From JADLCX01 sp964630785 (GTDB lineage: Bacteria > Planctomycetota > Phycisphaerae > Phycisphaerales > UBA1924), in NCBI GenBank assembly GCA_964630785.1, contig CAZVZG010000012.1, positions 1-64,000 of the forward strand: a stretch of 64,000 nt of DNA, in the 5' to 3' direction. The notes under the pieces were generated by a model. The model did no database searches and was not told the origin of the DNA. It worked only from the letters and a program-made list of their open reading frames with translations. This document shows, one piece after another, positions 1 through 8,800 of this stretch (positions are counted from its first letter, which is position 1; every line of letters begins with the position of its first letter). Both the position numbers and the translations under genes were made by a program.

Positions 1-45
1 ACGGTTGCTCTCATCTGAACTGGTACAGGAAAGTCAGGCAGGTCA
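1..45 (+). mobile_element. Right end of an IS3-family element (tnp 3' tail plus terminal sequence)
   Basis: Positions 1-45 match 35322-35366 at 43 of 45 bases. At the second site the sequence is the 3' end of an IS3-type transposase gene plus the bases after it. Read here, the plus strand encodes TVALI and a stop at 16-18, parallel to DTVPLI and a stop at 35337-35339. The rest of the element lies to the left of the window. It appears to have inserted into the minus-strand gene that begins at 1001. The IS assignment is inferred from the second copy. Confidence 0.7.
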
Positions 46-1001
46 AGCAAGCCGGCGATGTTCACCCAATGGACGTGCCGGACAGGAATGCCGAAGAAGT
101 CCTTCTGGCCCCCCAGTTTCGTCAGTTCGGAGAGCAGCAGTGTGCCTCCCGGTGTGTGAAGAGCATCGAGAGTATCGAGAGTGATTATCCGCTCACCCTC
201 CAGCCCGTGCTTGGCCGAAAACTCCCGAACTCGTTGGCGTGCCCTGGCCTGCTCCAACCCGCTCAGAACAGACTCACCCAGGTCGTGCTCCATCAACGCA
301 CAGCGGAGCTCGTCGTCCGAGATTTGCCGAACAGCGCACCCCAGCAGAGTCTCGATCATCGTGCCCCTGGTGCTGAGGAGTCGGGAGAGCGCAAGAGACG
401 ACTCGTAGGCACGGGAAAACTCCGTCCAATCGGCTTTGTTCGCAGCGCGGTACATCCGGATTCGGTTGATCCGCGCGATGAACCTCACGCGCCCAAGGTC
501 GGGGCCAACCCAGTCGATCAGCCTTCCGGGGAGAGGCGGCCGCCGGTACCCGTCCGCCTGCGCGAACTGATCGACCGTCGCGGGAAAGTCGGTCGCACAC
601 AACCGATCCACGAACTCGTTCGTAAGGTTTCGGAGGCGGTCGGTTTCACCCAGCGGATCGCCCGCGTTGGGATCGTAGATGAACTCCATTCTCACACGTT
701 CGCGGTCGAACGAATCGGTGATGACTTGGTGGTAGACGGCGGATATCTGCTCCCCAACCTCGTCGACGATCGGCCTTGCGTCAAGCCGTGGGCTCATCGG
801 GCCGCCAAACTTCTCGTAGTATTCCGCCCTGAAGGACGTCCGCCCTCCCGGTATCGCAAACGCGTACCAAAGTACCGCTCCGACAAAGGCGATCGCCAGA
901 CCGGCGATTCCGACCAACACCACCCATCGCCGGCGATGACGGCGGCCGGCTTGGGACCCCTTCGGATTGCCCGTTTCAATCTGGTCGTCTACCGGCTTCA
1001 T
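1..1001 (-). CDS. Single-pass membrane protein of unknown function, 3' end truncated by an IS end
   Basis: An open frame starts at ATG 1001 and runs off the left edge without a stop. The product begins MKPVDDQ, has an Arg-rich stretch (about residues 21-26), then one hydrophobic segment (about 27-49) ending near WYAFAIPGG, followed by a long soluble charged part. I do not recognise the family. The start codon overlaps the stop of the upstream dehydrogenase gene as ATGA, so translation is probably coupled and the two form an operon. The last coding bases, 1-45, are IS-derived sequence. The native protein therefore seems to end near residue 319 (around NIAGL), and what follows is read through the insertion. 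Probably a disrupted gene. Confidence 0.6.
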   Translation of the reverse strand, partial: MKPVDDQIETGNPKGSQAGRRHRRRWVVLVGIAGLAIAFVGAVLWYAFAIPGGRTSFRAEYYEKFGGPMSPRLDARPIVDEVGEQISAVYHQVITDSFDRERVRMEFIYDPNAGDPLGETDRLRNLTNEFVDRLCATDFPATVDQFAQADGYRRPPLPGRLIDWVGPDLGRVRFIARINRIRMYRAANKADWTEFSRAYESSLALSRLLSTRGTMIETLLGCAVRQISDDELRCALMEHDLGESVLSGLEQARARQRVREFSAKHGLEGERIITLDTLDALHTPGGTLLLSELTKLGGQKDFFGIPVRHVHWVNIAGLLDLPDFPVPVQMRAT

Positions 1002-1891
1002 TTTTTTGCGTAGTCAAACACCCCGCGCCCCGTCTTGTCGCCCAGCCGCCCCGCCACCACCAGTTGCTTGAGCAGCGGGCAGGCCCGGTAGCGGTCGTTA
1101 TTCAGCCCGTCGGCCAGCACGTCCATGATGTGGGCGCAGGTGTCCAGGCCGATGAAATCCGCCAGGCGCAGCGGGCCCATCGGGAAGTTGCAGCCCAGCT
1201 TCATGATCTCGTCGATGTGCTGCGGCTCGGCCACGCCCTCCATCAGCGCATAGAACGCCTCGTTGATCATCGGCATCAGCACGCGGTTGGAGACGAAGCC
1301 CGGCCGGTCGTTGGCGGGGATCGGCGTCTTGCCCATCGCCCGGGCCAGCTCGATGGTGCGCTCGGTCGTCTTGGCGCTGGTCGCCAGACCCTTGATGACC
1401 TCGACGAGCTTCATCACCGGCACGGGGTTGAAGAAGTGCATCCCGATCACCTGTTCGGGCGCCGAGACCGACGGGCCCTTGACGTGCCTCGTCGCGGCCG
1501 CGATCTCGGTGATCGAGATCGAACTCGTGTTGCTGGCGAGAATCTGCTCGCCCGGAATTTTCGCGAACATCTCGGCCAGCTTGACGAACAGGTCGATCTT
1601 GACCTTCACGTCCTCGACCACCGCCTCGATCACGATGTCGCACTTGCCGAACGCGTCGAGGCTCGACACATACTCGATGCGCCCCAGGGCCGCGTCCATG
1701 GCGTCCCTGGTCAGTTCATTCTTCTCGACGCTTCGGGCCAGCCGCTTGCTGCGGTCGGCCTTGCACCGCTCGACGGACGGCGGGTGCGCGTCGTAGACAA
1801 GGGTCGAGAGGCCGCTGACGGCCGCCACCTGGGCGATGCCGCCGCCCATCTGCCCGGCACCGATCACGCCGACGGTCTTGATGCTCTGCAT
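998..1891 (-). CDS. hbd: 3-hydroxybutyryl-CoA / 3-hydroxyacyl-CoA dehydrogenase
   Basis: A 297-residue protein, the usual length for the single-domain family. It would oxidise (S)-3-hydroxyacyl-CoA to 3-oxoacyl-CoA with NAD(P), or the reverse, in the cytoplasm. The N-terminus carries the Rossmann motif GAGQMG (residues 11-16). SNTSSISI and HFFNPVPVMKLVE are typical of the family, the latter with the catalytic His. The C-terminal helical domain includes NRPGF-like and GDKTGRGVFDY motifs. The ATG at 1891 has a GGAG about 11 bases upstream. Its stop overlaps the start of the next minus-strand gene. No other beta-oxidation gene is adjacent, so the physiological direction is open. Confidence 0.92.
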   Translation of the reverse strand: MQSIKTVGVIGAGQMGGGIAQVAAVSGLSTLVYDAHPPSVERCKADRSKRLARSVEKNELTRDAMDAALGRIEYVSSLDAFGKCDIVIEAVVEDVKVKIDLFVKLAEMFAKIPGEQILASNTSSISITEIAAATRHVKGPSVSAPEQVIGMHFFNPVPVMKLVEVIKGLATSAKTTERTIELARAMGKTPIPANDRPGFVSNRVLMPMINEAFYALMEGVAEPQHIDEIMKLGCNFPMGPLRLADFIGLDTCAHIMDVLADGLNNDRYRACPLLKQLVVAGRLGDKTGRGVFDYAKK

Positions 1892-2076
1892 GGGTCAAAC
1901 TCCGCTGAGGACGTCCGGATCCTGATTCGACAAGGCGACGCGAGCCGCCGGATTCCAAGCATATCGCCCACCCCCCTCCTCCCCTGCCCCCCACCTGGAA
2001 CGCGGTCGAAGGCTCGGGCCCGCGCGGCCTATTGTCGGGGCGTTCTGAGTTTTCCATCCAAGCCGCCGAGGGCCCC

Positions 2077-2412
2077 ATGTCCGCGACCCCCTCACGATTG
2101 GCCAAGCTCGAAAAGCTGCTGGCGCTCGATCCGAACGATCCGTTCGTGCTCTACGGCATCGCCCAGGAACACGCCAAAGACACTTCTCGCGCCCCCGGCG
2201 CCGGCCATGAGCGGGCGATCGAGTTCTACGATCGGTGCCTCGCGGCCGACCCGAACTACTGCTACGCGTACTACCACAAGGCGGTCTCCCTGCAGGCGCT
2301 GTCGCGCCGTGCCGACTCCGAGGCCGCGGCCAAGGCGGGACTGGCGGTGGCCAAGGCCGCGAACGACGCGAAGGCCGTGAGCGAACTCAGCAGCCTGCTG
2401 GCGACGATGTAG
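2077..2412 (+). CDS. Small tetratricopeptide-repeat protein
   Basis: A 111-residue protein beginning MSATPSRLAKLEK. It contains about two TPR-like helical hairpins: LALDPNDPFVLYGIAQEHA, and IEFYDRCLAADPNYCYAYY with KAVSLQAL. The frame is open further upstream from a TTG at 2032, but ATG 2077 is the first ATG and fits the start of the TPR fold. It has no signal peptide. Such proteins are generic protein-binding scaffolds; the partner cannot be read from the sequence. It lies in the same direction as, and 51 bp before, the recX-like gene. Confidence 0.75.
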   Translation: MSATPSRLAKLEKLLALDPNDPFVLYGIAQEHAKDTSRAPGAGHERAIEFYDRCLAADPNYCYAYYHKAVSLQALSRRADSEAAAKAGLAVAKAANDAKAVSELSSLLATM

Positions 2413-2463
2413 ACTGCCCCGAGGGCGAGCGCACCGACGCCGCGGAGGGCGGCCGGAGTTCCG

Positions 2464-3162
2464 ATGGGCAAGGCAGACACGGGCCGGGCGCTGTTTTCGA
2501 GCGCGGTGGAGATCACCGGGCTGACGCCGGCCTCGCGCCCCCGGGGATTTCTCCGCGTGCGGAGCGGCGCCACAACGCTCGCGCTGCTCCACCCGCGCGA
2601 GGCAGAAGCGCTCGACCTGAAACCGGGCCGAGCTGTGGATGATCAGTTGCGGCACGATCTGGCCCGCGCCCAGGCCCGATCCGACGTGCGACGCGTCGCC
2701 GAGCGCCTGCTGGCCCGGCGGGCGCTGAGCGAGGCGGAGATGGTCGAACGGCTCACGGCCGAGTGCGCCGACGCCGCGGCCGTCGCGGAGGTCGTCGCGT
2801 CGCTCCGACGTGCGGGGGCGATCGACGATGCCCGGCTGGCGGCCGGCGCCGCGGCCCGATCGCTGGGCCGCAGGCACGCGGCTGGGGCGGCCGCGGCTCA
2901 GGTCGAGGCACGCGGGCTTGATCGTGCGACCGCGAACAGAGCTGTGCGTGCGGCCCTCGCCGAGAGCGGGGAATCCGACTGGGACCGTGCTCTGGCCCTC
3001 GCTCGGGGCCGGGTTCGCCGGCAATTCCGCACGCTCGACGCTCGCACGCAACGACGCCGCCTGGCCGGGGTGTTGGCACGCCGCGGATTCGACGACGAAC
3101 TGATCGAACGGGTGCTGGATGCCGTGCTGCCGCCGACCGGCGCTGAGGGGCACGCGGAGTGA
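2464..3162 (+). CDS. recX: RecX-family regulatory protein
   Basis: A 232-residue protein with the three-helix repeats of the RecX family. Hallmarks are ARSDVRRVAERLLARRALSE, then EVVASLRRAGAIDDARLA, RSLGRRHAAG and the C-terminal RRLAGVLARRGFDDELIERVL. RecX proteins bind RecA filaments and inhibit their activity. There is no recA gene in this window, so the pairing cannot be seen here. ATG 2464 is preceded by GGAG. The N-terminal 60 residues are less typical and include a short beta-rich segment (FLRVRSGATTLALL). Confidence 0.8.
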   Translation: MGKADTGRALFSSAVEITGLTPASRPRGFLRVRSGATTLALLHPREAEALDLKPGRAVDDQLRHDLARAQARSDVRRVAERLLARRALSEAEMVERLTAECADAAAVAEVVASLRRAGAIDDARLAAGAAARSLGRRHAAGAAAAQVEARGLDRATANRAVRAALAESGESDWDRALALARGRVRRQFRTLDARTQRRRLAGVLARRGFDDELIERVLDAVLPPTGAEGHAE

Positions 3163-3201
3163 CCCGCCCGCGCCGGGCTCCGGCTATCCTGTACGGACAC
3201 C

Positions 3202-3903
3202 ATGAAACACACCGGCGCCGCCATGCTCCTCGCCGCCCCGCTCTTCCTGACCGCGTGCATCGGGACGCAGTCGGACCTCAACGATTCGCTCGCGATCGGG
3301 CAGGGAGGTACGAGGCAGGCGGCCTACGAACCCGCAACACTGAAGCCGACGTTCGGGCGTGTGGCGCCCGAGGCCGGAGCCCCGGCCTCGCCGTCCGCCG
3401 GAGATCAGGCTGCCACGCCGGCCGCCCCATCGCTGACGGGGATCGAACGCAACAACTGGGATATCACGATCGTGAGCGTGCCCAACGACCGGGCCGAACA
3501 CCAGCCGATTTACACGCGCAGCCTGTTTGAGAACGACGCCGTGGCGCGGAACCGCGGGCTCTACCCCACCGCGCTGAGCGTGAACCAGATTTCCGACGAA
3601 ACCAGCCAGGACGCGCAGGTGCTGGAAGCCGCTGAAGCACCGTTCGCAGCCGCGGTCGATATCATCCTTTTCATTCCCCGCGCCGTGATGAATCCCCCGT
3701 GGCAGACCGTCCGAACCGGATTCGAGCCGTACCGGCGGGCACCGGCGCCGAGGGCGTCGGTGTCGCCCGTGCTCACGCAGCCCAGGGTGAGCCCGGCGAC
3801 GGGCAAGCCGGGGATGGTCGATCCCGCGGCCGCGCCGGTGCAAGTGCCCATTGGTGAATACCACCCGGCCGCGCCGCCTGCGGGCAGCACGACCGAGCCT
3901 TGA
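3202..3903 (+). CDS. Predicted lipoprotein of unknown function
   Basis: A 233-residue protein with a lipoprotein signal: a short charged start, a hydrophobic stretch and the lipobox LTAC, with Cys near residue 19. The mature part is Pro/Ala rich, with a central conserved-looking block (about residues 90-180: NNWDITIVSVPNDRAEHQP ... GLYPTALSVNQ ... ILFIPRAVMNPPWQ) and a disordered, Pro-rich C-terminus. I do not recognise the family. The next gene follows in the same direction and may be cotranscribed. Confidence 0.7.
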   Translation: MKHTGAAMLLAAPLFLTACIGTQSDLNDSLAIGQGGTRQAAYEPATLKPTFGRVAPEAGAPASPSAGDQAATPAAPSLTGIERNNWDITIVSVPNDRAEHQPIYTRSLFENDAVARNRGLYPTALSVNQISDETSQDAQVLEAAEAPFAAAVDIILFIPRAVMNPPWQTVRTGFEPYRRAPAPRASVSPVLTQPRVSPATGKPGMVDPAAAPVQVPIGEYHPAAPPAGSTTEP

Positions 3904-3943
3904 CGAAGTGGGCGGGGAGCGGGAACGAGGACACGGGGTGAGG

Positions 3944-4384
3944 ATGAGATCACCACCACCAGGTAACACGGACGACGCGGGCACACACGAAGCGGCCGGG
4001 CTGCCTCCGGGGTATCCGTTCAAGCCCGATTGGGAAATCACACCCGCGGAGGCCAAGAGACGGCTGGATGCCGGACGGCTTGGCGGTGAGATCGCTCATG
4101 CGCGGGGGGTGCTGCTGGACTGCCGCCGGCCGGATGAATGGGACAAGTGCCGGATCGCGGGCGCGGCCTTGATCCCCATGCAAGAAATCGAGCGGCGGGC
4201 CGACGAACTGGAGGACGAGGACGGGGGACGCGATCGGCCGATCGTGGTCTATTGCCACCACGGCGCCCGATCGCTCCGCGTCACGGGCACGTTGCGGGCG
4301 ATGGGGTTCACCGACGTCCGTTCGCTGGCGGGCGGGATCGACGCCTGGTCGATCGGCGTGGACCCGGGCGTGCCGCGGTATTGA
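3944..4384 (+). CDS. Rhodanese-like domain protein
   Basis: A single rhodanese domain of 146 residues. Visible elements are the WEITPAEAKRRLDAG opening, VLLDCRRPDEWDKCRIAGA, the active-site loop VYCHHGARS with the catalytic Cys, and the end GGIDAWSIGVDP. Such domains carry sulfane sulfur on the loop Cys, often as thiosulfate sulfurtransferases. ATG 3944 is chosen because the frame's upstream part overlaps the lipoprotein gene and carries no rhodanese sequence; GTG 3938 is an alternative. Cytoplasmic; the specific role is unknown. Confidence 0.85.
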   Translation: MRSPPPGNTDDAGTHEAAGLPPGYPFKPDWEITPAEAKRRLDAGRLGGEIAHARGVLLDCRRPDEWDKCRIAGAALIPMQEIERRADELEDEDGGRDRPIVVYCHHGARSLRVTGTLRAMGFTDVRSLAGGIDAWSIGVDPGVPRY

Positions 4385-4490
4385 CGCCGTGTGTTGAACG
4401 CATCGACGATTCGCACGCCGCGAGATCCCCGCTCGCGGGCGGTGCCGTGCGCCCGTGTGCGTCGACGCGACGATGCGGCGGGAAATCAAA

Positions 4491-4520
4491 CAAGGGTCCC
4501 GGCGGATGCCGGGACCCTTG
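4491..4520 (-). terminator. Rho-independent terminator of the PEP-CTERM-like gene
   Basis: A perfect 13-bp stem (4491-4503 with 4508-4520) with a 4-base loop. On the minus strand it is followed by TTGTTTGATTT. It lies about 65 bp beyond the stop at 4585. Confidence 0.85.
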
Positions 4521-4584
4521 CGAAAGAGCTGAATGGAGGCTGCCCGTGATGGAGACGGGAGCCAAGTACCCGAGGCCGAAGCGA

Positions 4585-5460
4585 TCAGGCGCGACGACGG
4601 CGAGCAGCCACGAGGCCGCCGAGGCCGACGAGGGCGAGCGCGCCGGGAGCCGGGATGGCCTCAACGTTGAACGAAGCGCCAGCGCTGTCCCAATGCTGGC
4701 TGGTGCGGGGGATGACGTCGCCGTCCTCGTAGCCGCCCCAAGCGTTGCCGGTCTGGCCGTCAACCACGGCGTTCACAGCGAGGTTCACGGTCACTTCGCC
4801 CGGGCCGTTGTTGTCGCCGACGATCACGTTGAAGTCGTACAGGCCGTACCACGCGGTCGGGTCGTTCGCGGGGTACTGGTTGAGCTGGCTGAGGGTGAGC
4901 GGCGTGATGAAGTAGATGCCGTCCGCGGCGATCGTGCCGTTAGAGGGCAGCCCGTTGCCGGCGGCCGTCGAGGGAGACAGACCACCACGGTACGTGCGCC
5001 ACAGGCCGGTGATGCCCGCAAACGTGCCGGCGGCATCGCCGCTGTTGTCGGTCGCACCGACAGGCAGCACGGCGTTCGTGGCAAGGTTCGTGCGGGACTG
5101 AGCCGCGGTCAGCAGGGCGCGATCAACGCCCCAGTTGGACAGCGTGCCGCCGGCGAGCGAACCGGTGATGTTGAACTGCATCGAAGCCAGGCTCGCGAGG
5201 CCGGCCTGGAAATCAACGCCTTCCTGAATCTGGTACTGCACCGAGAACCGGCGGGTGCGGTTGGTGCCCAGATCGGTCGTGAGGACCGTGTTGTGCTGGT
5301 TGTCGCTCTGGTAAGCGAGGTTCAGCGGGCTCGCCGACGTCACGTCGACGGGAACGATCCGCAGGTGCAGCGTCGCGGCCGCAGCCGCGCCGGTCTGCGC
5401 AGACGCCATGCCCGCCGAGGCGAGCAGAGCAACAGTAGCCAAAACAGCAGCCTTCTTCAT
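4585..5460 (-). CDS. Secreted PEP-CTERM-like protein
   Basis: A 291-residue protein with a Sec signal peptide (MKKAAVLATVALLASAGMASAQ, cleavage after ASA). The body is beta-rich. The C-terminal tail has the PEP-CTERM layout: IPAPGALALVGLGG, a short helix, then AARRRRA. In known systems this tail is recognised by an exosortase, which processes or anchors the protein; none is visible in the window. The body resembles no enzyme I can name. ATG 5460 follows AGGAG with good spacing. A promoter-like pair lies at 5538-5566 and a strong terminator at 4491-4520, so the gene is probably monocistronic. Confidence 0.85.
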   Translation of the reverse strand: MKKAAVLATVALLASAGMASAQTGAAAAATLHLRIVPVDVTSASPLNLAYQSDNQHNTVLTTDLGTNRTRRFSVQYQIQEGVDFQAGLASLASMQFNITGSLAGGTLSNWGVDRALLTAAQSRTNLATNAVLPVGATDNSGDAAGTFAGITGLWRTYRGGLSPSTAAGNGLPSNGTIAADGIYFITPLTLSQLNQYPANDPTAWYGLYDFNVIVGDNNGPGEVTVNLAVNAVVDGQTGNAWGGYEDGDVIPRTSQHWDSAGASFNVEAIPAPGALALVGLGGLVAARRRRA

Positions 5461-5537
5461 TTCAACTCTCTCCTATGACAACTTGTGGCACAGCGTGTGC
5501 GCCAGGGGTCGCGGCTGTCTCCACCAGCCGTAGGAAC

Positions 5538-5566
5538 AACATACCGCAGGGTTTCCCGTCTGTCGA
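5538..5566 (-). promoter_or_regulatory. Sigma-70-like promoter for the PEP-CTERM-like gene
   Basis: Minus strand: TCGACA (5566-5561), a 17-bp spacer, then TATGTT (5543-5538). It is about 70 bp upstream of the ATG at 5460. Inferred from the match only. Confidence 0.5.
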
Positions 5567-5587
5567 GGGGTGCGGCGCGCAATTCGC

Positions 5588-5617
5588 AAAAAAAGTCCCG
5601 GGGTGATTCACCCCGGG
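5588..5617 (-). terminator. Orphan intrinsic terminator upstream of valS
   Basis: A GC-rich inverted repeat (5597-5606 with 5608-5617), best drawn as a CCCGGGG/CCCCGGG stem with a short loop. On the minus strand it is followed directly by seven T (plus-strand A run at 5588-5594). No minus-strand protein gene ends here. It sits upstream of the promoter at 5538-5566, so it would stop transcription coming leftward out of the valS leader. Apart from this and the promoter, the gap 5461-5883 holds nothing I recognise. Confidence 0.65.
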
Positions 5618-5883
5618 GCACCTCGCCGCGACAGGATTATCCACCAAACACCGTCCATAACCCGAATATCCATTGCAGGCAAAGGGCGATTCGGAACTCC
5701 GGTCATTCAGCCCGAGCTCCCTGCCAACTCAATCGCGGAATCAAGGCACTCGGGGATCGATGCGCGGTTCTCCCTACAGTCGATCGTCAACAAGCCCCGG
5801 CTCGCCGTGCTCGGTCCGCGAGGAGGCTGCATCCGCGGGCGCCTGCCCGAGCCCGGCATCGAACACCCGTCCTTCCGACCATC

Positions 5884-8800
5884 ATGCCGAACCCCGAATC
5901 GACACCATCTCCAACGCTTCACTCTCCCCAAGCATCGGTCGCGGGCGGCCTGCCGAAAACGTACAACCCCGCCGCGGCCGAGCCCACGGTGATCGCCCGC
6001 TGGGACGCCGCCGGCGCGTTCCATCCCGATCCGCAGCGCGTCCTTCGCGGCGGGGCCAAACCGTACTGTGTTTTGATTCCCCCTCCGAACGTGACGGCCG
6101 CGCTGCATCTGGGCCATGCGCTGAACAACACGCTGCAGGACGTGCTCGTCCGGGCCCACCGCATGATGGGCTTCGAGACGCTCTGGATGCCGGGGACCGA
6201 CCACGCGGGGATCGCGACGCAAGCCGTGGTCGAGAAGCGCGTGCTCAAGGAAGAGGGCAAGCGCCGCCAGCAGTTCTCGCGTGAGGAGTTTGTCGCGAAG
6301 ATCCAGGCCTTCAAGGACGAGTACGAGGCCACCATCACCGCCCAGCTCAAGGCGATGGGCTGCTCGTGCGACTGGGCCCGCCAGCGCTTCACGATGGACG
6401 AGCAGTGCGCCGCGGCCGTGCGCGAGGCGTTCTTCCTGCTCTTCAAGGACGGCCTGATCTACCGCGGCAAGAGACTGGTGAACTGGGACCCCGCGCTCCA
6501 GACCGCCGTCGCCGACGACGAGTGCTACGACGAGGAGATCGAGGGCGGGTTCTATTACCTGCGCTACCCGCTGGTGCATCGATACGGAGCGGAGACGCTG
6601 CACGAGCGGGCTGGGGGCGAGTTCCCGCCCGACGACGCCGTGCCCGTGACCTGGAGCGAACTGGCGACGCGGGGGTATCCCGGGGCCGACCAACAACCGG
6701 GAGAGCAGCCGGCCTGGGTCACGGTCGCGACCACGCGCCCCGAGACTTACCTGGGCGACAGCGCCGTGGCGGTGAATCCGCGCGATCCGCGGGCTGCGGC
6801 CCTGCGGCACCTGTGGATCGAGCTGCCGCTGGTCGGGCGCGTGATCCCGATCGTGGAGGACGACTACGTAGTCCTTCCGGCGGCGATGCAACCGGACCCG
6901 GAGGCGGCCGCGAAGGACCCCAAAGCCGCGTACGCGACCGGGTTCCTCAAGGTGACGCCCGCGCACGACCAGAACGACTACGACCTGTACCAGCGGCACA
7001 AGGCGACCATCGATGGCAACAGCTCGCGCCAGGGGTTGATCAACGTCATGGCCCCGGACGCGACCATCAGCGACAAGCACGGATGGAGCGACGTCGGCGA
7101 TGCGCACATCTTCGTGGGCCAGAAGCGCGAGGTCGCGCGGAAACTGGCCGTGAAGGAGTTCGAGTCCCGCGGCCTGCTGGAGGGCGTCAAGGCCTACCGC
7201 CACAGCGTGAAGCACTCCGACCGGAGCAAGGCGATCGTCGAGCCGTACCTGAGCGACCAGTGGTACGTTCGCGTGACCGACGAACGGATGGCGCCCTCGG
7301 CAAACCGGGCGCTGGTGCAGGATCAGCGGAGTGGCAAGGCGGCCAAGCAGCAGAACCCGAGCCGGTGGGACGGTCAACTGACGTTTTATCCTGAGCGGTA
7401 CGCCAGGACGTTTGAGCAGTGGCACAACGGGATCCGCGACTGGTGCATCTCACGGCAGTTGTGGTGGGGGCATCGGATTCCGGTGTGGAGCCGCGCGAGC
7501 GCGGACACGGATTCGATCGACCGGCTGCAACTCCGCAATGTCGCGATCACCCGAGTCGGAGACACCGCCTTCGCCTGCGTCCGCTCACCCGATGCGGCCA
7601 CCGAAAGACGGCTGGAGTCGCTCGGTTTCGTCCAAGACCCCGACGTCCTCGACACCTGGTTCAGTTCGGCCCTCTGGCCGCTGAGCACGCTGGGGTGGCC
7701 CGACCCGGCCGCGCACAACGCCGCGGCCAACAGGGGCCTACTGGAAGCGTTCAACCCGTCGAGCGTGCTTTGCACCGCGCGGGAGATCATCACGCTGTGG
7801 GTGAGCCGCATGGTGATGTTCAACCGGTACTTTCTCCCAGAGAGCCCCGAGCGCAAGCTCGGGAGCGGCGGCGCGCATGACGCTCCCCCACCCTCCGCTT
7901 GCGCGGAGGGCTCCCCCGGGCGCGGCCCGGTCCCCTTCCGTGACGTGTTCATCCACGCGATGATCCAGGACGGCGAGGGGCGCAAGATGTCCAAGTCGCT
8001 GGGCAACGGCGTCGATCCGCTCGACATCATCGAGTCGCACGGCGCCGACGCCATGCGCTTCACGCTGGTGGGCATGACCACCAACACGCAGGACGTGCGG
8101 ATGCCGGTCAAGAAGGACTCCCGCACGGGCAAGAACACCAGCGAGAAGTTCGACAACGGGCGCAACTATTGCAACAAACTGTGGAACACGGCCCGGTTCG
8201 TGATCGAGAAACTCGGCAAGGGAGCCCCGAGCGCAAGCTCGGGGAGCAACCACGTCGCCGAACCGCCATCGCATCCAAGCATCCGGCCGGACAACCACGG
8301 TTCGAGTGAATCGCCCAGTCCGCCCGCCGCCAGGTTGGCGAATCGCGACGCCGCCGGCTCACCCGCCGACCTGAGCTTGCGCTCGGGGCTCTCCCAATCG
8401 CGGATGTCGCTGCTGGACCGCTGGATGATGTCGCGCCTGGCCCGCACGGTGAAGGCCGTGGACAACGCGCTGCGGGGCTACGAGTTCAGCGAATACGGCG
8501 AGGCGATGTACAAGGTGCTCTGGTGGGACCTGTGCGATTGGTACCTCGAGGGCGTCAAGCCGACCGTTGAGGGCAACCCGGTTCAGCGGGCCGTGCTCGC
8601 GCACGCGCTCGAAACGATCGTCCGCCTTCTCCACCCGATCGCCCCGTTCATCACCGAGGCGATCTGGGAACAACTCATGGAGATCGAGACCGCGCCTGTC
8701 GCCGGCGTAACGCTCGAACCCTCGCGCAAGGCCGGCCTGCTGTGCACCGCGGGATGGCCGCAGATCGCGGAGTCCTGGATCGACGACGCCGCCGAGGCCG

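Noticed and set aside
69..1013. A 314-residue plus-strand protein opposite the first gene
   Set aside because: No recognisable domain. The minus-strand frame has a membrane helix, coupled start and normal residue composition, and is incomplete only because it leaves the window.
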